A program made the position numbers and the translations under genes. A DNA stretch of 64,000 nucleotides, from positions 1-64,000 of the forward strand of contig NZ_JAGGPH010000009.1 of NCBI RefSeq assembly GCF_018613895.1, in the 5' to 3' direction. The notes beneath the pieces were generated by a model. The model made no database searches. It worked only from the letters and a program-made list of their open reading frames with translations, and was not told where the DNA came from. Positions 23,832-31,531 of this stretch are shown in pieces. Source of the DNA: Curtobacterium sp. ISL-83. Its GTDB lineage: Bacteria > Actinomycetota > Actinomycetes > Actinomycetales > Microbacteriaceae. The stretch's first letter is position 1. The number at the start of each line of letters is the position of its first letter.

Positions 23832-24209
23832 ATGACGAACACATCCGACCGCAGCGTCGTCACGCTGTGGCGCCCCACAGGGCCGGAGGAGTTGGAGCTG
23901 GTCCGTGCGTCCGGGTGGCGGGCGTGGCCACCGCGTCTGCCGGACCAGCCGATCTTCTACCCCGTCCTCAACGAGGACTACGCCACCCGGATCGCTCGCG
24001 ACTGGAACGTCAAGGCGTCGGGGATCGGCCACGTCACGAGGTTCGACGTCCGTCAGGACTTCCTCGCCGAGTTCGAGGTGCAGCAGGTCGGCGGCCGCAG
24101 CATCCTCGAGTACTGGATCCCGGCCGAGCGCCTGGGCGACCTGAACGCCGCCATCGTCGGGACGATCGAGCTCGTCCGCACGTTCCGGCCCGGCGACGGC
24201 GATCAGTGA
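23832..24209 (+). CDS. ADP-ribosylation/crystallin J1-annotated small protein
   Basis: A 125-residue cytosolic protein. The pattern VTLWRPTGPEELELV, FPPRLP-like WPPRLPDQPIFYPVLNEDYA and ARDWNVKASGIGHVTRF matches a widespread bacterial family usually annotated as ADP-ribosylation/crystallin J1. That name is inherited; no ADP-ribosylhydrolase domain is present and the function is unknown. ATG at 23832 has AGGAGAGAGAG just upstream. It follows rtcB and its terminator, so it is probably transcribed separately. Confidence 0.75.
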   Translation: MTNTSDRSVVTLWRPTGPEELELVRASGWRAWPPRLPDQPIFYPVLNEDYATRIARDWNVKASGIGHVTRFDVRQDFLAEFEVQQVGGRSILEYWIPAERLGDLNAAIVGTIELVRTFRPGDGDQ

Positions 24210-24267
24210 CCACGCCCGCCTGGCGGGTGCGGCCAGACGGCTCCCCAGGAGCGGCGCTCGCGCGGCA

Positions 24268-24273
24268 CATACT
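24268..24273 (+). promoter_or_regulatory. -10 hexamer of a probable leaderless transcript (isochorismatase gene)
   Basis: CATACT ends 6 nt before the ATG at 24280, with no ribosome binding site. Confidence 0.45.
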
Positions 24274-24279
24274 GGTGCC

Positions 24280-24867
24280 ATGACGCGTGCGCTGCTCCTG
24301 GTGGACATCCAGCTCGACTACTTCCCGGGCGGGGCGTTCCCCCTCGTCGAACCGGAGGCCGCGGCTCGGGCCGCGCGGCGGGTGGTCGATGCCTTCCGCG
24401 CGTCGGGGGAGCACATCGTGCACGTGTTCCACGTCTCGACCGAGGACGACGCCACGTTCTTCCGGCCGGACACCCCCGGCCTCGCCTTCTACCCGCTCGT
24501 CGAACCCCTCGCCGGTGAGACCGTGCTCGAGAAGCACGCGCCGAACAGCTTCATCGGCACGGGTCTCGCCGAGCACCTGGCGGACGCCGGCGTGGACGAG
24601 GTGGTCCTCGTCGGGATGATGAGCAGCATGTGCATCGACTCCACCGCCCGAGCGGCTGCCGAGGCCGGGTACGACGTGACCGTCGTCGCGGATGCCTGCT
24701 CCGCGCCCGACCTGACGTTCGGCGAGACCGTCGTGCCCGGCGCGACGGTGCACGCGGCGTTCATGGCAGCGCTCGGCAGTGCGTTCGCGACGGTGCTGAC
24801 CGCGGAGCGCGTCCCGGACGGCGAGCCCCGGACAGCGGCCGCGCCGTCGGGCACGCTCGATCTGTGA
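24280..24867 (+). CDS. Isochorismatase-family cysteine hydrolase
   Basis: A 195-residue member of the isochorismatase-like superfamily (nicotinamidases, N-carbamoylsarcosine amidases and others). The catalytic triad is visible as Asp-9 (LLLVDIQ), Lys-85 (LEKHAPNSF) and Cys-118 (MMSSMCIDSTAR). Without the metal-ligand Asp-x-His-x-His set of nicotinamidases near residue 50, an amide or vinyl-ether hydrolase role other than nicotinamide deamidation is more likely. Its stop overlaps the start of the DUF1206 gene (GTGA). Confidence 0.88.
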   Translation: MTRALLLVDIQLDYFPGGAFPLVEPEAAARAARRVVDAFRASGEHIVHVFHVSTEDDATFFRPDTPGLAFYPLVEPLAGETVLEKHAPNSFIGTGLAEHLADAGVDEVVLVGMMSSMCIDSTARAAAEAGYDVTVVADACSAPDLTFGETVVPGATVHAAFMAALGSAFATVLTAERVPDGEPRTAAAPSGTLDL

Positions 24868-25694
24868 GTGACAAGGCGGAACAGGCAGCGCGCGAGACCG
24901 GACGGCAGGCGAAGCGCGCGGCGGACAGCAAGTGGTTCGAGACGACCGCGCGGGCGGGCTTCGTCGGCAGCGGCATCGTCCACCTGCTCATCGGTTACCT
25001 GGCGATCCTGCTCGGCGTCGGGAACGGCTCCGGCGGCGAGACCGACCAGTCCGGTGCCCTGCACCAGATCGCGGACGTGCCGGGCGGGATCGTGCTGCTC
25101 TGGCTCGTCGCGGTCGGGACTGCCGCGCTCACCATCCGACTGGTGGTCGAGGCGGTCGTCGGCGGCCGGACCGACAGCGCCAGGGCCTGGCTCGCGCGCG
25201 CCAAGAACGCCGGCAAGGCGCTCGTCTACGGCGTGATCGCCTACTCTGCGGCGTCGTTCGCGCTGGGGGCCGGCAAGAGCTCGAGCGGGTCGACGCAGAG
25301 CGCGGCGGCGAAGGCGCTCGCGACCCCGGGCGGTGTGTTCGTGCTGCTGCTGGCGGCGGCCATCGCGATCGCGATCGGCGTGGGGCTCGTCGTCATCGGA
25401 TGCCGTCGGAGCTTCCGGAAGCAGATCGTCCGTCCCCCGGCGTCGGTGGACCGGACGGTAACGGTGCTCGCTGTCGTCGGCTACGTCGGGAAGGGCATCG
25501 CCGTCGTGATCGTCGGCGTGCTCATCGCGGTCGCCGCCTTCCGGAGCGACCCGCAGCAGGCGAGCGGACTCGACGGGGCCTTCAAGGCGCTCCACGGGAC
25601 CCCGGGCGGCGTGTTCATGCTGATCGCGGTCGGCATCGGGTTCCTGGCCTTCGGTGTCTACAGCTTCTTCCGGGCCCGCTACGCCCGCCTCTGA
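24864..25694 (+). CDS. DUF1206 membrane protein
   Basis: A 276-residue integral membrane protein made of three similar two-helix units, the DUF1206 arrangement. Each unit has a conserved start such as WFETTARAGFVGSGIVHLLIG and a later TPGGVFVLL or TPGGVFMLI. The N-terminal 25 residues are cytosolic and charged. Function unknown. GTG at 24864 overlaps the isochorismatase stop by 4 bp, so the two are co-translated. Confidence 0.88.
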   Translation: MSDKAEQAARETGRQAKRAADSKWFETTARAGFVGSGIVHLLIGYLAILLGVGNGSGGETDQSGALHQIADVPGGIVLLWLVAVGTAALTIRLVVEAVVGGRTDSARAWLARAKNAGKALVYGVIAYSAASFALGAGKSSSGSTQSAAAKALATPGGVFVLLLAAAIAIAIGVGLVVIGCRRSFRKQIVRPPASVDRTVTVLAVVGYVGKGIAVVIVGVLIAVAAFRSDPQQASGLDGAFKALHGTPGGVFMLIAVGIGFLAFGVYSFFRARYARL

Positions 25695-25736
25695 TATGTT
25701 GGTCCTGCTCGCCTCCTGCTGGGGGATGAGAAGTCG

Positions 25737-25772
25737 GAGCCGGTGCACCTGAGGCATATCAGGTCCCGGCTC
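25737..25772 (+). terminator. Two-step hairpin after the DUF1206 gene; terminator or end of a small RNA
   Basis: GAGCCGG and CCGGCTC (7 bp) enclose ACCTGA and TCAGGT (6 bp) with a GGCATA loop. TATGTT at 25697 just after the DUF1206 stop is a possible -10, which would give an RNA of about 70 nt ending here. Alternatively it is only the terminator of the DUF1206 operon. Confidence 0.5.
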
Positions 25773-25943
25773 TTGCGCTGTCCGAGCGGTCGGGGCGTCG
25801 AGGCCGCGGGCGCGGACACTCTCGTCGCCCCAAGCGTGCAGGGGACAGATCATCGAGCAACGCTGCCACGTGTGACGCGACGACTCCGCGTACTCCGCAT
25901 GTCGCTGAGGGCGCGCGGAGGGTCGTCCGCCTAGACCGAGGGC

Positions 25944-26819
25944 ATGAGCGACAGCGCCACGACCGGACCCGTGACCGTGTTCTGCGATGCCCGGGCGGTG
26001 CTCGCGGAGAGCATCGTGTGGGACCCGGCAACCGCACGACTCCGCTGGACCGACATCGCGCGGGGCATCCTCACCACGGCGACCGCCGACGGCACCGTCG
26101 AGACGAGCGCGCCCCTGTCACCGCCGCTCGCGTCGTTCCAGCCCCGCTCCTCCGGGGGCTTCGTCGCCGCCCTCGGCGACACCGTCGTCGTGACCGATGC
26201 ATCCGGCGTCGTCGAACGGGAGATCGCGCACGTGCAGCACGCCGCCGCGGGGATGCGGTTCAACGAGGGCAAGTGCGACCCCTTCGGCCGCTTCCTCGTC
26301 GGCAGCATGGTCCTCGACACCGACGCACCCGACGCGGCGCTGTACGCGATCGAGCCGGACGGGACGGTGCGGGTCCTGCGTGGTGGCTTCGGGGTGACGA
26401 ACGGCATGGAGTGGTCGGAGGACGGGTCCGTCATGTACGTGACGGACACGAGCACGTCGACGATCTACCGCGGCTCGTACGGTCCGAACGGCGAACTCGG
26501 GGAGCTCGAGCCCTTCGTCTCGGGGGCCTCCCACGACGGTCTCGTCCGCGACGACGAGGGGTGCTCCTGGACCGCGATCTACGGCGAGGGCCGCGTCGAA
26601 CGGTACTCGCCCGACGGGGAGCTGCTGGAGTCGGTGGAGGTGCCGGCACCGGGGGTCACCTCGGTCGCGTTCGGGGGCGCGGACATGTCGACGCTCTTCA
26701 TCGGGTCCGCCCGCGAGAACCTCACGGAGGAGCAGATCGCCGAGTACCCGCACGCCGGCGGGGTCTTCGCCGTGCCGACTCGCGTCCACGGCTTCCCCGC
26801 GAACACCTTCAGCGGCTGA
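25944..26819 (+). CDS. SMP-30/gluconolactonase-family protein
   Basis: A 291-residue six-bladed beta-propeller enzyme, probably a Ca2+- or Zn2+-dependent sugar lactonase. Metal-site motifs of the family are present: AESIVWDPATARLRWTDI (Glu-22), FNEGKCDPFGRFLVGSM, GVTNGMEWSEDGSVMYVTDT and HDGLVRDDEGCSWTA. TAGACC ends 6 nt before the ATG at 25944. It stands alone between two terminator-like gaps; the natural lactone is unknown. Confidence 0.88.
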   Translation: MSDSATTGPVTVFCDARAVLAESIVWDPATARLRWTDIARGILTTATADGTVETSAPLSPPLASFQPRSSGGFVAALGDTVVVTDASGVVEREIAHVQHAAAGMRFNEGKCDPFGRFLVGSMVLDTDAPDAALYAIEPDGTVRVLRGGFGVTNGMEWSEDGSVMYVTDTSTSTIYRGSYGPNGELGELEPFVSGASHDGLVRDDEGCSWTAIYGEGRVERYSPDGELLESVEVPAPGVTSVAFGGADMSTLFIGSARENLTEEQIAEYPHAGGVFAVPTRVHGFPANTFSG

Positions 26820-26925
26820 GGGCCGGTTCCGGGCGCGGCTCAGCCGGGGCTCGGACGTCCGCCGGGTAACGTGGGCGGCTGCTCGGCCCGCTGACGGGGT
26901 CGTGTCGCGACGCGAGGAGACCCAG

Positions 26926-28008
26926 GTGCACGACGACGAGAACGCTGCCGCCGCCCCGGACCCGGCCGGAGCGCTCGCCGAGGCGCAGGACGCCGACGTC
27001 ACGGTGGAGGTCGACCGGATCGCGATCGACGGGACCTACGTCCGGGTCAGCTCGATCGGCGCGCCTGGTGAGCGCGCCTTCGTGCTCGTCGCGGGTCTCG
27101 GCATCTCGGCCACGTACTACGAGCGCTTGGCGCCGCACCTCAACGAGAACGGCCCGGTGCACGCCCTCGATCTGCCCGGGTTCGCCGGCGTCCCGCGGTT
27201 CTCGGGTCCCGTGTCGATCGAGCGGTACGCGGACGCCGTGGAGCGCGTGATCGACGAACTGGGCCTGCACGACCCGGTGCTGGTCGGGCACTCGATGGGC
27301 ACGCAGGTCGTGACCGAGGTCGCTGCTCGCCGCCCGGAGCTCTCCGACCTCGTACTGATCAGCCCGGTGATCGACGCGTCGGCGCGGACGATCCGGCAGT
27401 CGGCGTTCCGGTTCCTCCGCTCGACCCTGCACGAGCCCGCCGCGGTGCGGTGGCACGGCATCACCGCGTACGCGCTCTGCGGGTGGCACTGGTTCAGCAA
27501 GGTGCTGCCGAAGATGATCGCGTTCCCGATCGAGGAACGAGCGGCGTCCGTGCAGGCGAGGACGCTGATCGTGCGCGGAGAACGCGATGCCGTGGTGCCA
27601 CGGGCCTGGGTCCGGAAGCTCGCACGGGTGTTCCCCTACGCCGTGCTCCGCGAGGTCGTCGACGGCGCGCACTCCGTCATGCACGCGCAGGCGGACGCGG
27701 TGGCCCAGCTCGCCGTCGCGCACGTCGCCGGACAGCTGCCGGACCGCGGGGTGTCGTCGCTGCAGCGCGTGCGGGACGACTCGACGGCGTCGGACCTGGC
27801 GCGGCTCGCACCGGCGGACGCCTGGCTCATCCTGAAGTCGCGGTTCATCGAGCTGTTCGGGATGGCGCGGAACGACGACGAGGCACTCGAGGACGCGAAG
27901 TCGGCGCACGCCCTCGCGATGGCGGACCGCGACGGACTGCCGGTGGACGCTGCGGACCGCAACGCGGTGGTCGACGAGGTCGCTCCGGAGGTCCGCAAGG
28001 CCCGTTGA
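26926..28008 (+). CDS. Alpha/beta hydrolase
   Basis: A 360-residue cytosolic hydrolase. The nucleophile elbow is GHSMG with Ser-123; a later Asp in RGERDAVVP and His in VDGAHSVMHAQAD complete the triad. A cap region with WHWFSKVLPK lies between. After the catalytic domain there is an extra segment of about 90 residues (from DRGVSSLQRVRDD) that is mostly helical and not part of the fold. GTG at 26926 is preferred over 26902 because AGGAG lies about 7 nt upstream. Substrate unknown. Confidence 0.82.
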   Translation: MHDDENAAAAPDPAGALAEAQDADVTVEVDRIAIDGTYVRVSSIGAPGERAFVLVAGLGISATYYERLAPHLNENGPVHALDLPGFAGVPRFSGPVSIERYADAVERVIDELGLHDPVLVGHSMGTQVVTEVAARRPELSDLVLISPVIDASARTIRQSAFRFLRSTLHEPAAVRWHGITAYALCGWHWFSKVLPKMIAFPIEERAASVQARTLIVRGERDAVVPRAWVRKLARVFPYAVLREVVDGAHSVMHAQADAVAQLAVAHVAGQLPDRGVSSLQRVRDDSTASDLARLAPADAWLILKSRFIELFGMARNDDEALEDAKSAHALAMADRDGLPVDAADRNAVVDEVAPEVRKAR

Positions 28009-28026
28009 CGAGGCCGCGGACAGGCG

Positions 28027-28081
28027 ACCGCCTGGAGGCCCGGTGCCGGTCCGTCGGACCGGCACCGGGCCTCCAGGCGGT
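28027..28081. terminator. Very long bidirectional terminator, 26-bp perfect stem
   Basis: Arms of 26 bp (starting ACCGCCTGGAGGCCCGG) pair perfectly around a 3-nt GTC loop, between the convergent hydrolase and FAD-reductase genes. Confidence 0.85.
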
Positions 28082-28114
28082 TCCGTCGACGGCGGTTCCG
28101 TCGACGGCGGTGCC
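28076..28114 (+). repeat. 15-bp tandem repeat, 2.6 copies
   Basis: GGCGGTTCCGTCGAC occurs twice in tandem and a third copy is partial, overlapping the distal end of the terminator stem. Non-coding. Confidence 0.7.
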
Positions 28115-28138
28115 GCCCGCTTGGCAGCGACCGCCCGG

Positions 28139-29332
28139 TCAGGGGGTGATGCGGCCTCGCAGCATGTCGGGCGTGAGCGCGTGGGCCTCGGCGAGGACCT
28201 TCCGGGCCTCGTCGGTCTTGTCCCAGACGTTCCAGAGCAGCACGCCGCGCACCAGCTGGTCGTCGTCCAGGTAGTAGACGACGCCGGTGACGGTCGGTTC
28301 CTGCCAGTCCTCGACGGTGTGGAGCGAGGTCGAGAGCTGCCCGACGGCCTCGTAGCCCATGTCGAAGACGTCCGAGTAGTACATCGGCGTGTAGTCGTAG
28401 GTCTCGTCCGCGTCGGCGAGGTTGCGCCCGGCCTGGCGGCCCTGGTGCTGCGCGTTGTCGACGTGCTCGACACGGCGGCGGCCGAGGATCCGGTCCGGGT
28501 ACTCAGCGACGTCGCCCGCGGCGAAGACCGAGTCGTCATCGGTCCGGAGCGTGGACGACACCACGATGCCGTCGGCGACGGTGAGCCCGGCGTCGGACGC
28601 GAGCTGCGTCGCCGGTTCGATCCCGAGCCCGACGACGACCGCGTCCGCCTCCACCACGGATCCGTCGTCGAGTGTCAGCGTCACACCGCCCTCGTGCTCG
28701 GCCCCCGAGGACACACGTCGGCCGAGCCGGAGCTCCACGTCGTGGTCGACGAACCGCTGCTGGAACGCACGCGCGAGGTCGTCCGGGAAGGTCCGGCCGC
28801 CGACGACCTCGTCCGGGTCGACGAGCGTCACCCGGGCACCGTTCAGCACGATGCCCGCGGTGATCTCGGTGCCGATGTAGCCGCCACCGACGACCACGAC
28901 GTGGGCTCCGGCGTCCGCGAAGGCGCGCAGGTGGCGGTAGTCCGAGGCGCTCCGGTAGTCGAGCACCCGCTCGGAGGACGCGAGCCCCGGCAGGCCGCGC
29001 GGCTTGCCGCCGGTCGCGATGAGCAGCCGCTCGTAGCCGTACGACTGACCGTCGGCCGTCGTCACGGTCTTCGCAGCACGGTCGATGGAGGTCACCGCTG
29101 TGCCGAGGACGAAGGCCGCCCCGGTCTCCTCGGTGTGCAGGTCGACCTTCTCGTCCCAGTCGAACGCGGGGTCGGTCCAGAGCTTCTTCGACAGCGCCGG
29201 TCGGGCGTAGGGGCGGTCGACGTCCTCGCTGATGATGCCGATCGAACCGTCGGGATCGAGTTCCCGGATGCCGCGGGCGGCCGCGTCGGCGACCATCCCG
29301 CCGCCGATGATGAGGTAGCGGTGGTCGGTCAT
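28139..29332 (-). CDS. FAD-dependent pyridine-nucleotide oxidoreductase (ferredoxin-reductase-like)
   Basis: A 397-residue flavoprotein that moves electrons between NAD(P)H and a redox partner. It has the N-terminal FAD motif LIIGGGMVADAA (7-18), LLIATGGKPRGLPG, the second Rossmann NAD motif VVVVGGGYIGTE near 150 and the VFAAGDVAEYP FAD-tail motif. This is the layout of rubredoxin/ferredoxin reductases. ATG at 29332 is chosen because AGGAG lies 7 nt upstream. It is last in an operon with Dps and an SDR, so a role in redox or oxidative-stress metabolism is likely. No ferredoxin gene adjoins. Confidence 0.88.
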   Translation of the reverse strand: MTDHRYLIIGGGMVADAAARGIRELDPDGSIGIISEDVDRPYARPALSKKLWTDPAFDWDEKVDLHTEETGAAFVLGTAVTSIDRAAKTVTTADGQSYGYERLLIATGGKPRGLPGLASSERVLDYRSASDYRHLRAFADAGAHVVVVGGGYIGTEITAGIVLNGARVTLVDPDEVVGGRTFPDDLARAFQQRFVDHDVELRLGRRVSSGAEHEGGVTLTLDDGSVVEADAVVVGLGIEPATQLASDAGLTVADGIVVSSTLRTDDDSVFAAGDVAEYPDRILGRRRVEHVDNAQHQGRQAGRNLADADETYDYTPMYYSDVFDMGYEAVGQLSTSLHTVEDWQEPTVTGVVYYLDDDQLVRGVLLWNVWDKTDEARKVLAEAHALTPDMLRGRITP

Positions 29333-29361
29333 CGTGTCTCCTGCTGTCGGTACGGTCATCG

Positions 29362-30162
29362 TCAGATCGTCGCGACCGACCCGGAGTCCACCCGGAAGTT
29401 CGCGCCGTTGACGAAGCTCGCGAGTTCGGAGCAGAGGAACGCGACGACGTTCGCGACCTCTTCCGGCTCCCCGCGTCGGCCGAGCTCCATGTACGGACGC
29501 TCTTCGCGCAGGAAGCTCTCGATCGCCTGGTCGAAGGACTGCCCGGTCTGCTTCGCGCGCTTGTCCATCATCGCGTCGGTCATCGGCGTGTGGATGAACG
29601 CCGGGCTCACCGTGTTCACGAGCAACCCCTCGGACGCGTACGAGCGCGACAGGCCCTTCGCGAAGGACAGCACCCCGGCCTTCGCCGCGCAGTAGGGCAG
29701 CTCGTCGTCGTACGGCTGCGAGGCGTCCTCGGACACCAGGTACACGATCCGACCCCAGCCGCCGTGCCGCAGGTCGCCGATGAACTCACGCGTGATGCGC
29801 ACGGGGCCCATCAGGTCGACGTCGATCGTCTCGAGCCACCCGGCCTCGTCGACCTCGTGGAACATGCCCTGCGCGCCGGTCACGCCGGAGGACTGCACGA
29901 GGATGTCGATCTCGCCGACCGCGTCCCGCACTTGGTCGTGCAGGGACGCCAGGCTCGCGGCGCTCCGGACGTCCGCGGCGAAGGCGTGCAGCTTGCCGAG
30001 CGGCGCCTCGAGCTGGTCCGCGCTGTTGTCGAGCCGGGCCTGGTCGATGTCGGTGACGACGACGGTCGCACCTTCGGCGAGGAGGATCCGCGCCGTGTTC
30101 CAGCCGATGCCCGAGTCGCCGCCGAAGACGAGGGCGGTCTTGCCCTGGATCCCGAGGTCCAC
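29362..30162 (-). CDS. Short-chain dehydrogenase/reductase
   Basis: NAD(P)-dependent oxidoreductase of 266 residues. The glycine motif is GGDSGIG at 14-20 (first residue Gly rather than Thr, a tolerated variant), and the catalytic set is Ser-144, Tyr-157 and Lys-161. The insertion KRAKQTGQSFDQAIESF after the PAFIHTPM segment is typical of dehydrogenases acting on larger substrates. GTG at 30162 lies 13 bp after the Dps stop. Substrate unknown. Confidence 0.88.
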   Translation of the reverse strand: MDLGIQGKTALVFGGDSGIGWNTARILLAEGATVVVTDIDQARLDNSADQLEAPLGKLHAFAADVRSAASLASLHDQVRDAVGEIDILVQSSGVTGAQGMFHEVDEAGWLETIDVDLMGPVRITREFIGDLRHGGWGRIVYLVSEDASQPYDDELPYCAAKAGVLSFAKGLSRSYASEGLLVNTVSPAFIHTPMTDAMMDKRAKQTGQSFDQAIESFLREERPYMELGRRGEPEEVANVVAFLCSELASFVNGANFRVDSGSVATI

Positions 30163-30175
30163 GTGCTGCCCTGGC

Positions 30176-30682
30176 CTAGGAGTGGTCGGACGCTTCGGCG
30201 ACCGCGGGGGTGGTCGCGGTGGCGAGGGGCGTCCGCGGGGCGCGGTTCTCGGCGGAGACCATCCAGGCGAGCTGTTCGAGGCGCTCGATGAAGCCGTGGA
30301 GCAGGTCGGCGGTCGTCGGGTCCTCCTCGTCGACCTCGTCGTGGACGTCGCGCATGGTGCCGGTCGCCTGGTACAGGCGGAGCGTGATGATGTCGATCGC
30401 GTCGTGCGTCAGCACCTCTCCCTCGGGGAAGGGCTCGAGGTGGCTGCCCGCGGCGACCGTGGCGGACCGTCCGTCCGGCACGGCGTAGAGCGCACGCATG
30501 CGCTCCGCCATGTCGTCGGCGAACTCACGGGCGGCGTCGACGATCTCGTCGAGCTGCAGGTGCAGGTCGCGGAAGTTGGTGCCGAGGATGTTCCAGTGCG
30601 CCTGCTTGCCCTGCAGGTGCAGGTCGATCAGGTCGACGAGGACGGCCTGGAGGTTGGCGGAGAGCTTGTCCGATGCGTGCAT
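30176..30682 (-). CDS. dps: Dps-family DNA-binding ferritin-like protein
   Basis: Forms dodecamers that oxidise and store iron and shield DNA. The 168-residue protein has the ferroxidase ligands at the dimer interface (His-29 in QAHWN, His-41 and Asp-45 in LHLQLDEI) and the Dps four-helix pattern through LYQATGTMRDVHDEVDEED. The C-terminal tail is Ala/Thr-rich and not Lys-rich, so DNA binding through the tail is doubtful. AAAGGA precedes the ATG at 30682. It leads an operon with SDR and FAD reductase; the MarR gene lies upstream on the same strand, 153 bp before it. Confidence 0.94.
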   Translation of the reverse strand: MHASDKLSANLQAVLVDLIDLHLQGKQAHWNILGTNFRDLHLQLDEIVDAAREFADDMAERMRALYAVPDGRSATVAAGSHLEPFPEGEVLTHDAIDIITLRLYQATGTMRDVHDEVDEEDPTTADLLHGFIERLEQLAWMVSAENRAPRTPLATATTPAVAEASDHS

Positions 30683-30803
30683 GATCGGTTCCTTTCGCGT
30701 CGGTGACCAGTCCGGTCTACGCGGTGGGGAGCCGGGCGTTCCCAGTGCACGTTGATCCGACGTGCCCCGCGGCGTCGCCGTGGTCCCGCGCTGCGCCCGT
30801 GCC

Positions 30804-30840
30804 GGGGCCGCGTCGTCAGTCCAGGGGCCGCGTCGTCAGT
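30804..30840 (+). repeat. 17-bp direct repeat overlapping the MarR stop codon
   Basis: GGGGCCGCGTCGTCAGT occurs twice with a period of 20 bp; the second copy includes the stop codon of the MarR-type gene. Confidence 0.7.
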
Positions 30841-31345
30841 GCTCGGTGTGGTCGATCTCGTCGACCGCGGCGCGCATCTGCTCGAGGAAGCCCGCGATGA
30901 CCCGGGCGTCGGCGGCGGACAGCCCCTCGGCGATGTGCATCATGCGTCGGTGCATGATGCCGAGGGTCGCGCGGACCTCGTCGTCGGTCTCGGTCGTCGC
31001 GGTGATGACGAGCGCTCGGCGGTCCGTCGGGTGCGGGTCGCGGCGGACGTGGTTGGACCGCACCAGGCGGTCGATGAGGATCGTCGTCGACGCAGACGAG
31101 ATGTTCAGGTACGCCGCGAGGTCCTTCGGCTTCACCGTTCGGCCGGCACGTTGGGCCTGCAGCAGGAACCGGACCGCCAGCAGGTCGGTCTCGTTCATGC
31201 CCATCGCGTCGCGGGTGCGTCGGCGCATCGCGGTCTCGGCAGCGCGGTAGCGGCGCAGTGCGTTCAGCACGGTGACGCCGCGCTGGGCCGCGTCGTCGTC
31301 CGGGTACCAGTACCCGGAGGCTTCCGTGATCTCCTGCGTCGGCAT
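30836..31345 (-). CDS. MarR-family transcriptional regulator
   Basis: A 169-residue winged-helix regulator. The recognition region is VKPKDLAAYLNISSASTTILIDRLVRSNHVRRDPHPTDRRALVITAT, shown here only by its ends: KPKDLAAYLNISSAST and DRRALVITAT. Flanking helices form the dimer interface. ATG at 31345 is chosen because it gives a normal length and TAGCCT lies 7 nt upstream. It lies between the FMN-reductase gene and the Dps operon, all on the same strand, and is a candidate regulator of either, sensing oxidants or phenolic compounds (inference). Confidence 0.88.
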   Translation of the reverse strand: MPTQEITEASGYWYPDDDAAQRGVTVLNALRRYRAAETAMRRRTRDAMGMNETDLLAVRFLLQAQRAGRTVKPKDLAAYLNISSASTTILIDRLVRSNHVRRDPHPTDRRALVITATTETDDEVRATLGIMHRRMMHIAEGLSAADARVIAGFLEQMRAAVDEIDHTEH

Positions 31346-31352
31346 GCCGATC

Positions 31353-31358
31353 AGGCTA
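31353..31358 (-). promoter_or_regulatory. -10 hexamer of a probable leaderless transcript (marR-type gene)
   Basis: TAGCCT ends 7 nt before the ATG at 31345. Confidence 0.5.
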
Positions 31359-31430
31359 GTCCCTCGTGTTGTCAGGGTTCCGAGCGGTTTCCCGCCGATG
31401 TGCTCGGTGCGGCGCCGCCCCGGCGAGCGC

Positions 31431-31480
31431 AGACGGACGGGAGGCGCGGTGCCAGCTGGCACCGCGCCTCCCGTCCGTCT
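31431..31480. terminator. 50-bp perfect palindrome downstream of the FMN reductase gene
   Basis: Two 25-bp halves (AGACGGACGGGAGGCGCGG... and its complement) with AGCT at the centre and no mismatch. It follows a same-strand gene and would stop its transcript before the MarR gene. Confidence 0.8.
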
Positions 31481-31520
31481 CGTGGAGCGGCGTCTCGTGG
31501 AGCGTCGACTCGTGGAGCGT
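31476..31520 (+). repeat. 15-bp tandem repeat, 3 copies
   Basis: CGTCTCGTGGAGCGG, CGTCTCGTGGAGCGT and CGACTCGTGGAGCGT in tandem, overlapping the end of the 50-bp palindrome and ending 11 bp from the FMN-reductase stop. Confidence 0.75.
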
Positions 31521-31531
31521 CAGCCGTCGCG

